DNA from: Tolypothrix tenuis PCC 7101
GTDB lineage: Bacteria; Cyanobacteriota; Cyanobacteriia; Cyanobacteriales; Nostocaceae
Direction of reading: 5' to 3'
NCBI RefSeq assembly: GCF_002368295.1
Contig: NZ_AP018248.1
Span: 8,555,094 to 8,619,093 of the forward strand
Length of the DNA stretch: 64,000 bases
Within the stretch, counting starts at the first letter, position 1. The number at the start of each line of letters is the position of its first letter. Position numbers and translations under genes: made by a program. The notes beneath the pieces were generated by a model. The model was not told where the DNA came from, did not search any database, and saw only the letters and a list, made by a program, of their open reading frames with translations. This document shows, in pieces, positions 9,816-17,399 of the stretch.

Positions 9816-10808
9816 TTACTCTTTAAGCGGATACTGTCGCATCATCTGTTGCAAATCCACAGGCTCCCCATCAGGTGTATAGACAACCTTGCCAGACATT
9901 GCTGCAACTATCCTTTGGCGTTTTGCCCATTCATACCAAGCAATTACATCTGCCGTCGCTGTGTTTTGAGGTTTCTTGCCTTCTTTACAAGCTGCGATAA
10001 ACACGCCAGTGGGTGAGTTGACTGATTGCCAAGTTTGGAGTGCTTCTTTGAGATATGCAAGTGCCCCGGCAACATTGCTCCAATATTTCTTCACCACTCC
10101 CAAACATGGCTCTGGGTTTATTCGTAACCGCCGTAACTCAGTACAAACCTCAGCAACCTCGTGCTTGCTAGGCTGATACGTACTTGAACCGACTTTGACC
10201 TGCGCCTCGGAAAACTCGTCCTCATGAGGGTCTATCTCCCCTGTCGATTTATTCAGTTCTAATTCATCAACAAAGCGAGTCATCTGGGGTTGCTCTGGTT
10301 GTGGTGCTTGGTGAACTGGCTCATATTCACTCTGTTCTACCCCTTCATCCTTTTTTTCCCCAACAGCAGTGTTGTTGTCTTTTAAAAGGTTTAAAGTAGT
10401 TTCAAATGTTGCTGGATTATTCGCACATCTTGTCGAAATATCTGGCACATCTGTGTCAATTTTTTCGCATCGTTGAAAAGCGAGTAATTGTGTGAGCTTT
10501 TCCCGATTCAATTGATACTCACAAGCTGTATCCTTGGGAAATTTCTGAGCAGCCTGTTCTTTGATTAAGTCATCGAAAACTAACTCCTTCATATGACGGC
10601 TGATAGTTTCTCGACAGTAACCCAAAATATCAGCCAACTTCTCAAATGTGATTCTTACCCATTCATGCCCATAGTAGTGCTTACCATCCAGCCAAGATAG
10701 TATTGCGGCTTTGCACTTCTGGCGACGGTTAAAAGTCGCCAGAAATTCAGAGAGAATATTGACGGGAGTGTGTATTTCTCCAAGTACTGCGGAGGTAAAG
10801 CTAGTCAT
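9816..10808 (-). CDS. Winged-helix DNA-binding protein, plasmid-type
   Basis: A 330-residue protein with an N-terminal winged-helix segment at about residues 45-90 (WVRITFEKLADILGYCRETI then SRHMKELVFDDLI), resembling MarR/Crp-like HTHs and the DNA-binding part of some plasmid replication proteins. The middle is acidic and low-complexity; the C-terminal half (about 200-310) is helical with no family I recognise. Its start ATG overlaps the stop of the AlkB-like gene (ATGA), so it is the last gene of a translationally coupled four-gene operon. A replication or regulatory role is inference. Confidence 0.6.
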   Translation of the reverse strand: MTSFTSAVLGEIHTPVNILSEFLATFNRRQKCKAAILSWLDGKHYYGHEWVRITFEKLADILGYCRETISRHMKELVFDDLIKEQAAQKFPKDTACEYQLNREKLTQLLAFQRCEKIDTDVPDISTRCANNPATFETTLNLLKDNNTAVGEKKDEGVEQSEYEPVHQAPQPEQPQMTRFVDELELNKSTGEIDPHEDEFSEAQVKVGSSTYQPSKHEVAEVCTELRRLRINPEPCLGVVKKYWSNVAGALAYLKEALQTWQSVNSPTGVFIAACKEGKKPQNTATADVIAWYEWAKRQRIVAAMSGKVVYTPDGEPVDLQQMMRQYPLKE

Positions 10809-11479
10809 TTTCTACCTCCCACATGCGGACGAAAAGTTAGATTAATTCTTGTGCCAACCAATTTCTTGGTCTTGGGAACTTGATGAAGGTGCGTGGACTG
10901 ACATCCTGGGTGCATGAGCAACAAACTCCCATGCTCCAGCCAGAAATCAGTCGGCTTGCCCCCGATGGGCTTTATCTGAAACTTTCGCTCCACACCCAAA
11001 CTTACAGATGCGATGGCTGGATTAACACCCATCGACGATTCATTATCTGCGTGCCAGCCACCCTTCGGGAATTCAAAATGCAAAATGCAAAATGCAAAAT
11101 TAAGATTTGTTCCTTTCATTTTGAATTTTGAATTTTGAATTTTGAATTGAATGCTGTATTGATTGCCGATGACTATGTTGAATTTGTAGCCAGCCAGAGC
11201 AGTAATCCTATCCCTCAACTCGGCCAGTAATGAAGTCCAAGGCAGTGGTTTCAGTAGCACGCTCTTGGAATACAAATACTCACAACCTTCGTCACCATAA
11301 ATGCATTCTAGCCGGGGCACAAGTAAAGTTTTACCGACCATTTTGATTTGATTCTGTTGCCATTGCAGTTTTAGGCAGTGTTGGTATAACACGCCAGCTT
11401 CTTCTTGGCTGAGGAACTCTGGGTAATAAGTGACTGGTAAAACTGGGGTTAGTTGATTAAAAAGGGACATCTGTATCAT
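10805..11479 (-). CDS. AlkB-like 2-oxoglutarate/Fe(II) dioxygenase
   Basis: This 224-residue protein has the AlkB/ALKBH signature: GWHADNE with the His and Asp iron ligands, then NPAIASVSLGVERKFQI, HGSLLLMHPGCQSTHLHQVP with the distal His, and RINLTFR with the 2-oxoglutarate-binding Arg. The family removes alkyl lesions from nucleic acid bases by oxidation. Just before GWHADNE, an insert of about 25 residues is encoded by an STRR hairpin (11069-11150) that keeps the frame; family members normally run from NQYR.. directly to GWH. The start is ATG 11479 or 11470 (MSLFNQ); the gene overlaps the 3' end of the upstream gene and is coupled to the downstream one. Core residues look intact; whether the insert is tolerated is unknown. 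Confidence 0.85.
   Translation of the reverse strand: MIQMSLFNQLTPVLPVTYYPEFLSQEEAGVLYQHCLKLQWQQNQIKMVGKTLLVPRLECIYGDEGCEYLYSKSVLLKPLPWTSLLAELRDRITALAGYKFNIVIGNQYSIQFKIQNSKFKMKGTNLNFAFCILHFEFPKGGWHADNESSMGVNPAIASVSLGVERKFQIKPIGGKPTDFWLEHGSLLLMHPGCQSTHLHQVPKTKKLVGTRINLTFRPHVGGRK
11069..11150. repeat. STRR hairpin inserted in frame in the AlkB-like gene
   Basis: The left arm is a run of (AAAATGC) units beginning GAATTC; the right arm is a run of (TTTTGAA) units. The two arms are largely complementary around a centre near 11110 (AAGATTTGTTCC). This is a short tandemly repeated repetitive element folded as a hairpin, lying entirely inside coding sequence without a stop in the used frame. Confidence 0.8.
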
Positions 11480-12272
11480 CTTGTTCTCCTTGTAACCAAA
11501 GTTGTTTCAGTGCTTGTTGTTTTGCTGCTTCTAATTGCTGTTTCTCCTGGGCTGAGGACTCACCGACGAGCTGCTCAAATTCTGCCCGTTGTCGCTGCTT
11601 CAATTGCTCAGTAGTTACAGGAGGTAATGCCAGTTGCTCATTTGTGCCTTGACCAGAAGGACGGAAGCCACGACGACGATACAAAAAGCGAAAATGACGT
11701 TTGTCCTGTGGGGCAAGCTTTCGCCATACTTCTTCATTCCAGCCTGGCGGGATGAAGTCGGCAGATGGGGGCAGGAGGTTTTGGATTTGGGATTGGAGTT
11801 GAGCAATCTCCTGTTGCATAGTAGGGATGCAGTCAAGTAATGCCAACTGCTCACTACTAACAGATTGAGGAGAGTAACCAGTTTGCGACCAGATGAATAC
11901 TCGTAGCCCTGCTCTGGCAACCATGCGGTAATTTCTAATAGCGACCTGTTTACCTTTGTATTTCCGGGCATCTATCGCGTAGTATTCCAAAATCGCGTGG
12001 CAGACTTCATCAATAATGAACATACTGCCTTGAGCTTCATTCGTTTCCAGCCGCAACCGTTGACCTGCCAAAGGTTTTAGCGTTTCTGGCAGGTTGTTCG
12101 TTTCCGGGTCTGAATCCTCAATTTGCGTTAGTAGATTAGAGATAGCAGAGCTAGATCCAATTGCTAGTCCGCAGAAATTAGACAAAGCTCTCACCGTCAT
12201 CCCACTGACCCCATCATTTTGACGGGTACAAAATCCCAACTCATCTTTGATGTGAAATGCGCTCGCGTCCAT
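11457..12272 (-). CDS. Hypothetical protein of plasmid/integrative region
   Basis: A 271-residue protein with no recognised family. I choose ATG 12272 (MDASAFHIKDELGF) because GGGAG lies 6 bases upstream; the frame is open further, to 12374, but without a ribosome site. The N-terminal half (about 1-140) is globular; the C-terminal third is Gln/Glu-rich and likely helical or coiled coil, with GWNEEVWRKLAPQDKRHFRF in between. The N-terminal part resembles phage-antirepressor-like proteins only vaguely, so I assign nothing. It is the second gene of the 13.6-9.8 kb operon and overlaps the AlkB-like gene by 23 bp. Confidence 0.6.
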   Translation of the reverse strand: MDASAFHIKDELGFCTRQNDGVSGMTVRALSNFCGLAIGSSSAISNLLTQIEDSDPETNNLPETLKPLAGQRLRLETNEAQGSMFIIDEVCHAILEYYAIDARKYKGKQVAIRNYRMVARAGLRVFIWSQTGYSPQSVSSEQLALLDCIPTMQQEIAQLQSQIQNLLPPSADFIPPGWNEEVWRKLAPQDKRHFRFLYRRRGFRPSGQGTNEQLALPPVTTEQLKQRQRAEFEQLVGESSAQEKQQLEAAKQQALKQLWLQGEQDDTDVPF

Positions 12273-12465
12273 AGTTACTCCCAATTTTTGACGCATGAAA
12301 CTGTTGCGGCGCTTGAATATGCCAATCGAGCGATAACTTCTTTTAGTAGTGCGTCTGCTATACCAACAAGACACATCTGCGAACTTGAGCTACGCTTACG
12401 CACTGTCTGGTATCGGAAAATAAAATTGAGTGAGCAGCAGTGGAAATTGCTGCCCACAGTTGGTT

Positions 12466-13635
12466 TTAAGCTGTTACCAATTTTTGACCTTGGGCTGCGC
12501 CTGAAAGATGCGATCGCCATTCTCTAGGGCTGAGGTGTTCAAGTAGTCGATATCCCAAATATTCATCAGCTGCGCTCTCTGACAACAACTGCACAGCATC
12601 TGCTGCCGAGTTACATGGAATACGTTGACTATCTTGTGCTGCACGTACTACCCACCAACGACCATCAGTGCATCCGACTTCACCGAGCTTTACATCATTC
12701 TGGTAAATACCATCGTCAAGCATTTCAAACCCATAGTTCTCGCATTCAGTAAAAATTTCAGCCATGATTTCGTTACCAGTAGCCCAAGGTTCTTCCGGTT
12801 CTAACTGCTCTTGCAATGGAAGTTTGCCTTGCTGGTACTGCTGTTTAATATAGCTGTGGCATCTAGCAGGACTGATGTCTCGGAAAATTTCCTGTCCGTT
12901 AATCATTACCCGCCAGTACAAATTCTGGTAATTGCCGTGGTCATAGCTAATGCTGGCTACCAATTCATCCCCAACAAATGCCTCTTGGTCATAAAACGAG
13001 ATTTCTAAAATTGTTGGGACTTCCGGTACTTCAGTTTCACTTTGTGGGTTGAGTGTTCCATCAACTGAAGAAGTCAGAAATCGGAAGTCAGAAGTCGGAG
13101 GTAACTTACTTGCGTCTTCTATCTGCGAAGTTCCAACTTTATCTTCAGGGCATTTTTCCACTTCCGACTTCCGACTTACTACTTCCGACTTAACTTTGTG
13201 CTGCCATTCGATGAATCGTTGGCATCGGGCGATTGTGGTATCCCGGAAAATCTCTTCGCCATTGACCATGACTACCCAAGGTTGTGTAACAAACTCGTCA
13301 TAGTCGTAGGCAATGTAAGCGACCAGTTGCTTGAGTGCGTAAACTTCGTAGTGGTAGCAGTTGATTTCTACTGTGGTCAGCTGAGGGGCTATGGCTTCGG
13401 CTTGATCTGCAATGTACTGGTCAAGTTCGGCTTGGGCTATGGCTTGTTCATCGGGGGTAGCATCAATGACTGTCTCAACCCTGATTGCCTGATACTCGGC
13501 GATCGCATTCATCCAAGCATCCTTGCACCGCTTGTCAAGTACCTCAACTGTGCAGCCGACTTCACAATAGATTTGCTTTAGTCTAGCTATGGATTTGTGT
13601 TGCAGCTGTTGATGAGTGTATTTGAGATAGGTCAT
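12466..13635 (-). CDS. Hypothetical protein with duplicated domain (paralogue at 39.3 kb)
   Basis: The 389-residue protein contains two copies of a domain of about 60 residues: VEINCYHYEVYALKQLVAYI..WVVMVNGEEIFRD..ARC and LEISFYDQEAFVGDELVASI..WRVMINGQEIFRD..ARC. These are followed by a C-terminal domain (GNEIMAEIFTECENYGFEML, GCTDGRWWVVRA) and a tail with LSPREWRSHL. The plus-strand gene at 39.3 kb has one copy of the first domain plus the same C-terminal domain, so this is a small paralogous family. Between the two repeats, a Ser/Lys/Glu-rich linker is encoded by an in-frame STRR hairpin (13067-13192). No function is known. It is the first gene of a four-gene minus-strand operon. Confidence 0.65.
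   Translation of the reverse strand: MTYLKYTHQQLQHKSIARLKQIYCEVGCTVEVLDKRCKDAWMNAIAEYQAIRVETVIDATPDEQAIAQAELDQYIADQAEAIAPQLTTVEINCYHYEVYALKQLVAYIAYDYDEFVTQPWVVMVNGEEIFRDTTIARCQRFIEWQHKVKSEVVSRKSEVEKCPEDKVGTSQIEDASKLPPTSDFRFLTSSVDGTLNPQSETEVPEVPTILEISFYDQEAFVGDELVASISYDHGNYQNLYWRVMINGQEIFRDISPARCHSYIKQQYQQGKLPLQEQLEPEEPWATGNEIMAEIFTECENYGFEMLDDGIYQNDVKLGEVGCTDGRWWVVRAAQDSQRIPCNSAADAVQLLSESAADEYLGYRLLEHLSPREWRSHLSGAAQGQKLVTA
13067..13192. repeat. STRR hairpin inside coding sequence
   Basis: The left arm (13067-13102) is a run of units like AGAAGTCGGAAGTC. The right arm (13159-13192) is its approximate inverted complement (CTTCCGACTTCCGACTT). The intervening 56 bases are unique. It lies in frame between the two repeated domains of the 389-residue protein and has the same type of unit as the intergenic palindromic elements at 38.7-54 kb. 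Confidence 0.75.
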
Positions 13636-13839
13636 AATTTATTGGTACTCCATCAGTATGGTGGATGTTTTGCAAAAGGCGATCGCTGCTCCGGCCAAGA
13701 AACGCGGTCGTCTTTGTTTTTGTTTATTCACAGCAGTGTTAGCAGTCAAAAGAGCTTTTTAGGTTATGACGGTAGCTGCGAATACTTTTAGCTTATATTT
13801 TATAGTATTACTTGTCAAGCGAGACTAGAAAAGTTATGC

Positions 13840-13868
13840 TTGAAACGTGAGGAAAGAAACGCTATGAT
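13840..13868 (+). promoter_or_regulatory. Sigma-70-type promoter of the XRE regulator
   Basis: TTGAAA (13840-13845) and TATGAT (13863-13868) are separated by exactly 17 bp and lie 28 bp before the ATG of the regulator. The interval 13636-13896 is a divergent control region between this gene and the minus-strand operon. Confidence 0.65.
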
Positions 13869-13896
13869 CTGAGTACATTAATGGAGACGTGAATTT

Positions 13897-14151
13897 ATGA
13901 ACTTAATGCAAGTTACTTTGTCTGTTGATCTGCCTGGGTTGGGCAAACGAATTAGAGAAATTCGTGAGACTAAAGGATTATCACCAACATGGGTTGCAGC
14001 ACAAGCGGGTATGAGTGTTGCTAACCTTTACCGTATTGAAAGCGAAGATGCAAAATCTTTACCTCGTGAAACTTTGCGAAAACTTTCTGAAGCTCTTGAT
14101 GTAGATTTTGATGCAGAGGTGAAAGCTGCTTTAGCTCAAGAAGTTGGATAA
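13897..14151 (+). CDS. XRE/Cro-CI-type HTH regulator
   Basis: The 84-residue protein is essentially one HTH_XRE domain: LGKRIREIRETKGLSPTWVA then AQAGMSVANLYRIESEDAKS and LRKLSEALDVDF. Such small regulators typically repress their own and adjacent divergent promoters in mobile elements. It is read divergently from the four-gene operon starting at 13635, making that operon a plausible target. The alternative start at 13906 (MQVTLSV) lacks distinguishing evidence. Confidence 0.8.
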   Translation: MNLMQVTLSVDLPGLGKRIREIRETKGLSPTWVAAQAGMSVANLYRIESEDAKSLPRETLRKLSEALDVDFDAEVKAALAQEVG

Positions 14152-14325
14152 AACATTAGCTCAATATAAACGTTGATGATCGTTAGCTGTAATGCTCTAA
14201 CTTCCTGTAGTGATGCTTTGTTGTTACCAATGGTAAGCCCAACAGTAATTGCTCATGAACATCAAAATTAAACTCTATCTGCAATTGAATTGAGCAAATG
14301 CCACTGAACCAAAAGAGGTGGAATC

Positions 14326-15222
14326 ATGAATATCCCACCCCGTAAGCGCAAAAAAGCCACCTCTACATCCAGTGACTTACAACCAGTAGCTAACCCGCAA
14401 GATTTTTCTCACCAGGACAATCAAGATGTAGTAACCATCGATGTTCCTGCTGTTGAAGTTCCAGAATTAACCCCAGAAGAACAAAGCGATCGCTTGCACC
14501 TGGAGCGAAAAGTCGAGAGGGCATTTTTTGAGGCAGGTAAGGCATTGGCAGAATTGCGCGACCGCAGACTCTATCGCTCCACCCACCGCACATTTGAGGA
14601 ATATTGTAAGGACAGATTTGGTTACAATCGTTCCCGTTCTTATCAATTGATTGATGCGGCTATCGTTGTGGACAATCTTACTGAATGTCCACAAATTGTG
14701 GACATTTTACCAACAGCAGAAGGGCAAATTCGCCCACTCACTAAACTAGAACCCCAGCAGCAACAGGAAGTTTGGCAACAGGCTGTAGAAGAAGCTGGCA
14801 GTAAAGTACCGACTGGTAAAATCGTCAAAGATGTAGTGCAGCGCATCATGGAACGCACCCAAGTACCCAACACCTACCAGTTGGGTGAAGTCTGCCAAAT
14901 CTTAGCCAAAGACAATCCCGAACTCAGGGGCAAAGGCGGTTGCTGGGCAATTGTCACTCAAGTGAATGACTTCAGTTGCACCGTGAGGACTTGGGATGGC
15001 GAACTGACAGTTGGGCTGAAGCATCTGAAGTCCTACGAATACCTGGCGGAGGATTGTCAGCAGATGCAGGAGATATGCAATCGCATTTCACGGGTGTATT
15101 CTGGTGGGCTGGAGGAATCCGTGCAGAAGTTTTTGGAGTCGTTGGGGAAGCTGAAGCGGGCTTATTTGACGGGGTTGGAGGAAAAGGTGTTGAGGGTGCT
15201 GGAGTCGGAAACTAGCAGATGA
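14326..15222 (+). CDS. ParB-like / plasmid-maintenance DNA-binding protein
   Basis: A 298-residue protein. The first about 55 residues are a basic then Asp/Gln-rich leader. Residues 60-115 (RKVERAFFEAGKALAELRDR then TFEEYCKDRFGYNRSRSYQL) resemble the KorB/ParB-associated and DUF3102-like helix found in plasmid and phage proteins that sense host cell state. From 180 on comes a small beta domain (GEVCQILAKDNPELRGKGGC) of a kind seen in cyanobacterial plasmid proteins, followed by a helical tail. AAGAGGTGG sits upstream of the ATG. A frameshifted partial copy lies directly downstream. The partition or regulatory role is inferred from similarity only. Confidence 0.6.
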   Translation: MNIPPRKRKKATSTSSDLQPVANPQDFSHQDNQDVVTIDVPAVEVPELTPEEQSDRLHLERKVERAFFEAGKALAELRDRRLYRSTHRTFEEYCKDRFGYNRSRSYQLIDAAIVVDNLTECPQIVDILPTAEGQIRPLTKLEPQQQQEVWQQAVEEAGSKVPTGKIVKDVVQRIMERTQVPNTYQLGEVCQILAKDNPELRGKGGCWAIVTQVNDFSCTVRTWDGELTVGLKHLKSYEYLAEDCQQMQEICNRISRVYSGGLEESVQKFLESLGKLKRAYLTGLEEKVLRVLESETSR

Positions 15223-15393
15223 GACAAGGATTACCAGCAGGCTTATTATCACGCTCGAGTTTTGGAGTGAAGGCGACATCAAAGTATATTCCCAAGGCCT
15301 TGCTGAAGTGAGTTCAGCAGATGGAGTAACAGAAGGCACATGTTAAGGACATATTGCAGATATTGGGAGTGATGAAATGATAATGTTGAAGCT

Positions 15394-15608
15394 ATGACAG
15401 TAACTCGCTTGCACCTCGAACGCAAGGTAGAACGGGCATTTTTGAGGCAGGTAAAGCGTTGATGGAATTACGTGATCGCAGACTCTATCGCTCCACGCAT
15501 CGCACATTTGAGGAATATTGCCGTGATCGATTTGGGCATAGTCGCCGCCAGTCTTATCTTCTAATGGATGCAGCTGTTGTCTTTGATAACTTGGTTGGAA
15601 ATTGGTAA
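15394..15608 (+). pseudogene. Truncated, frameshifted copy of the ParB-like gene
   Basis: DNA from ATG 15394 aligns closely with codons about 60-125 of the preceding gene (ACTCTATCGCTCCACGCATC, GCACATTTGAGGAATATTG). One T is missing in the run after GGGCA (five instead of six), shifting the frame early and giving a stop after about 23 codons. Similarity ends near 15600. It is a duplicated fragment in decay. The stretch 15223-15393 has no recognisable feature. Confidence 0.7.
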
Positions 15609-15701
15609 AGTTTTATAGTTCCCCATACATTTTGCGTAAAATCTCAAGCTAAGGGAAGATACCAGAATAGATATTCCCTACTGGAGCGATCGGAGTGTGA
15701 G

Positions 15702-16370
15702 ATGACAAATGATTTTCCTCTAAGAGACGACACGCTCAACCAGGAACTACAACAGTTAGTTAATGAAGCCAAGCAATATCCGGCTAACAGTCAAAATCCC
15801 ACTGACAGAGCCAGGCGACGTATCGCTTTAAATAAACTAATCAATGCTATTAAGTACTCTGGAAAATTGAGCAAGCAAAGTAAGTGGTTGGGATCGCCTC
15901 ACTATCAAGATTATTATGATGAAGCATTACAACTCACATTTATAGAAATTTGTCAAAAAATAGAACAATATAAGTCAGAATATGATGTAATGACCTGGGT
16001 AAATACAATATTCTCCAGGCGAATGTCTGATGTAGGAAGAAAGGACCAAAAAAGAGGAATGACTTGGAGTCCTAAGCAACAAGAAATTAGCTCTTTAGAT
16101 ACATTAAACGAAGATGTACCTATAGAGCATGAGATATCAGATCAAGAGCAACTAAAAGAAATTATCGAAAATGATCCAGAAAAATTTTTAAGTAACGAGT
16201 ATATAAAAGGAAATCCACAAGCTAGTTTAAAAGTAATTCTGCTACTGATTTTAGAAGGTAAACAATGGAAAGAAATTTCTGAAGAATTAAAAGTACCAAT
16301 TTCAACTGCTTCTACTTTTTATCAGCGTCAAATGCGTAATATTGTTCCCTATTTAAAGAAGTATATATAG
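15702..16370 (+). CDS. Sigma-70-like RNA polymerase sigma factor
   Basis: The 222-residue protein has a region-2-like segment (about 65-120: YYDEALQLTFIEICQKIEQY, then VMTWVNTIFSRRMSDVGRKD) and a region-4-like C terminus (ILEGKQWKEISEELKVPIST then ASTFYQRQM). The arrangement and length match the extracytoplasmic-type sigma-like proteins found beside DUF1822 genes in cyanobacteria. The next gene (DUF1822) starts 38 bp downstream, suggesting an operon. It may control the protease/CHAT cluster that follows; this is inference. Confidence 0.75.
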   Translation: MTNDFPLRDDTLNQELQQLVNEAKQYPANSQNPTDRARRRIALNKLINAIKYSGKLSKQSKWLGSPHYQDYYDEALQLTFIEICQKIEQYKSEYDVMTWVNTIFSRRMSDVGRKDQKRGMTWSPKQQEISSLDTLNEDVPIEHEISDQEQLKEIIENDPEKFLSNEYIKGNPQASLKVILLLILEGKQWKEISEELKVPISTASTFYQRQMRNIVPYLKKYI

Positions 16371-16408
16371 AAATTCAATTAATTTTTTCTAAAAAATGGA
16401 GATTTCTG

Positions 16409-17338
16409 ATGAAAAGTATGACTGAACAATTGACTTTTAGCATAACTCTAACTAGAGAAGCTCATACTATTGCTGAAGAATATAGCAAATCAATTTCTAA
16501 CTCTCTTAAGCAACAACAAATTTATGTGAATACTCTGGCTGTATATGCTGTAGATTCCTATCTCCAGTGTATGGGTTTTGCTACTGATTTGCAAGCGAGT
16601 GATAGCCGCGATCGCCTGACAATTAAATTGATGAATGTAGCTGATTTAGTAATAGAAAATATCGGTAAAATAGAATGCCGTCCGGTTTTAGCAACTGCTG
16701 AAGTTTGCGAAATTCCGGCAGAGGTTTGGTCAGATAGAGTCGGTTACGTAGCTGTACAATTAAGCTCTGACTGCAAAGAAGCAACGATTTTAGGTTTTAC
16801 GCCTCAAGCGGAAGCTGAAATTCCTCTAAGTCAATTACAATCTTTAGAAGATTTTTTACTTTATCTGAGCGAACTAGAAATAGCTAAATCTCCCCATCAT
16901 GAAAATTCATCCACTATTGTGAATCTGGGACAGTGGTTGCACGGATTTATCGATACAAGTTGGCAAAGTATAGAACAACTATTAAACCCGCAACAATTGG
17001 GATTAGCTTTTAAGAGTGCTGTGACTACGACGCGGGGACAAAAAATTGATTTGGGAATGCCCATTGAGCAAATATCTGTGGCTTTAGTAGTAAAAATTTC
17101 TGAAGCAACAGCAAGTGAAATTGAGATTTTAACCCAAGTATATCCTATTAGAAATAATGTTTTACCTGAAGGAGTCCAGTTAAGCATTAATGATGAATCA
17201 GGAGATAATGTTTTATCTGTCACATCAAGAAATGAAGATAATTGGATTCAATTAGAATTTAGTGCTGAACTAGGAGAAAAATTCCAAATTATAATCACTC
17301 ATGGAGAATTCCAACAAAGTAGAGTATTTGAAGTTTAA
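16409..17338 (+). CDS. DUF1822 family protein
   Basis: A 309-residue protein of the cyanobacterial DUF1822 family. Visible features are the N-terminal helix (TFSITLTREAHTIAEEYSKS), the YVNTLAVYAVDSYLQCMGF motif, the ECRPV..CEIPAEVWSDRVGYVAV strand region and QIIITHGEFQQS near the end. Function is unknown; the family typically co-occurs with sigma factors and CHAT or peptidase genes. Its stop lies 61 bp before the chosen start of the tandem protease gene, so the three genes may form one transcript. The start could be 16409 or MTEQLTF at 16418. Confidence 0.75.
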   Translation: MKSMTEQLTFSITLTREAHTIAEEYSKSISNSLKQQQIYVNTLAVYAVDSYLQCMGFATDLQASDSRDRLTIKLMNVADLVIENIGKIECRPVLATAEVCEIPAEVWSDRVGYVAVQLSSDCKEATILGFTPQAEAEIPLSQLQSLEDFLLYLSELEIAKSPHHENSSTIVNLGQWLHGFIDTSWQSIEQLLNPQQLGLAFKSAVTTTRGQKIDLGMPIEQISVALVVKISEATASEIEILTQVYPIRNNVLPEGVQLSINDESGDNVLSVTSRNEDNWIQLEFSAELGEKFQIIITHGEFQQSRVFEV

Positions 17339-17399
17339 TTTAACTCTCTGCGTGAGATTCACACAGTCTTTGTTCGCAAAACCAAATCGTCTAGTTTTT

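Noticed and set aside
13198..13581. Plus-strand 127-codon frame inside the 389-residue gene
   Set aside because: It lies entirely in antisense of a well-supported gene with internal domain duplication, so it is a shadow.
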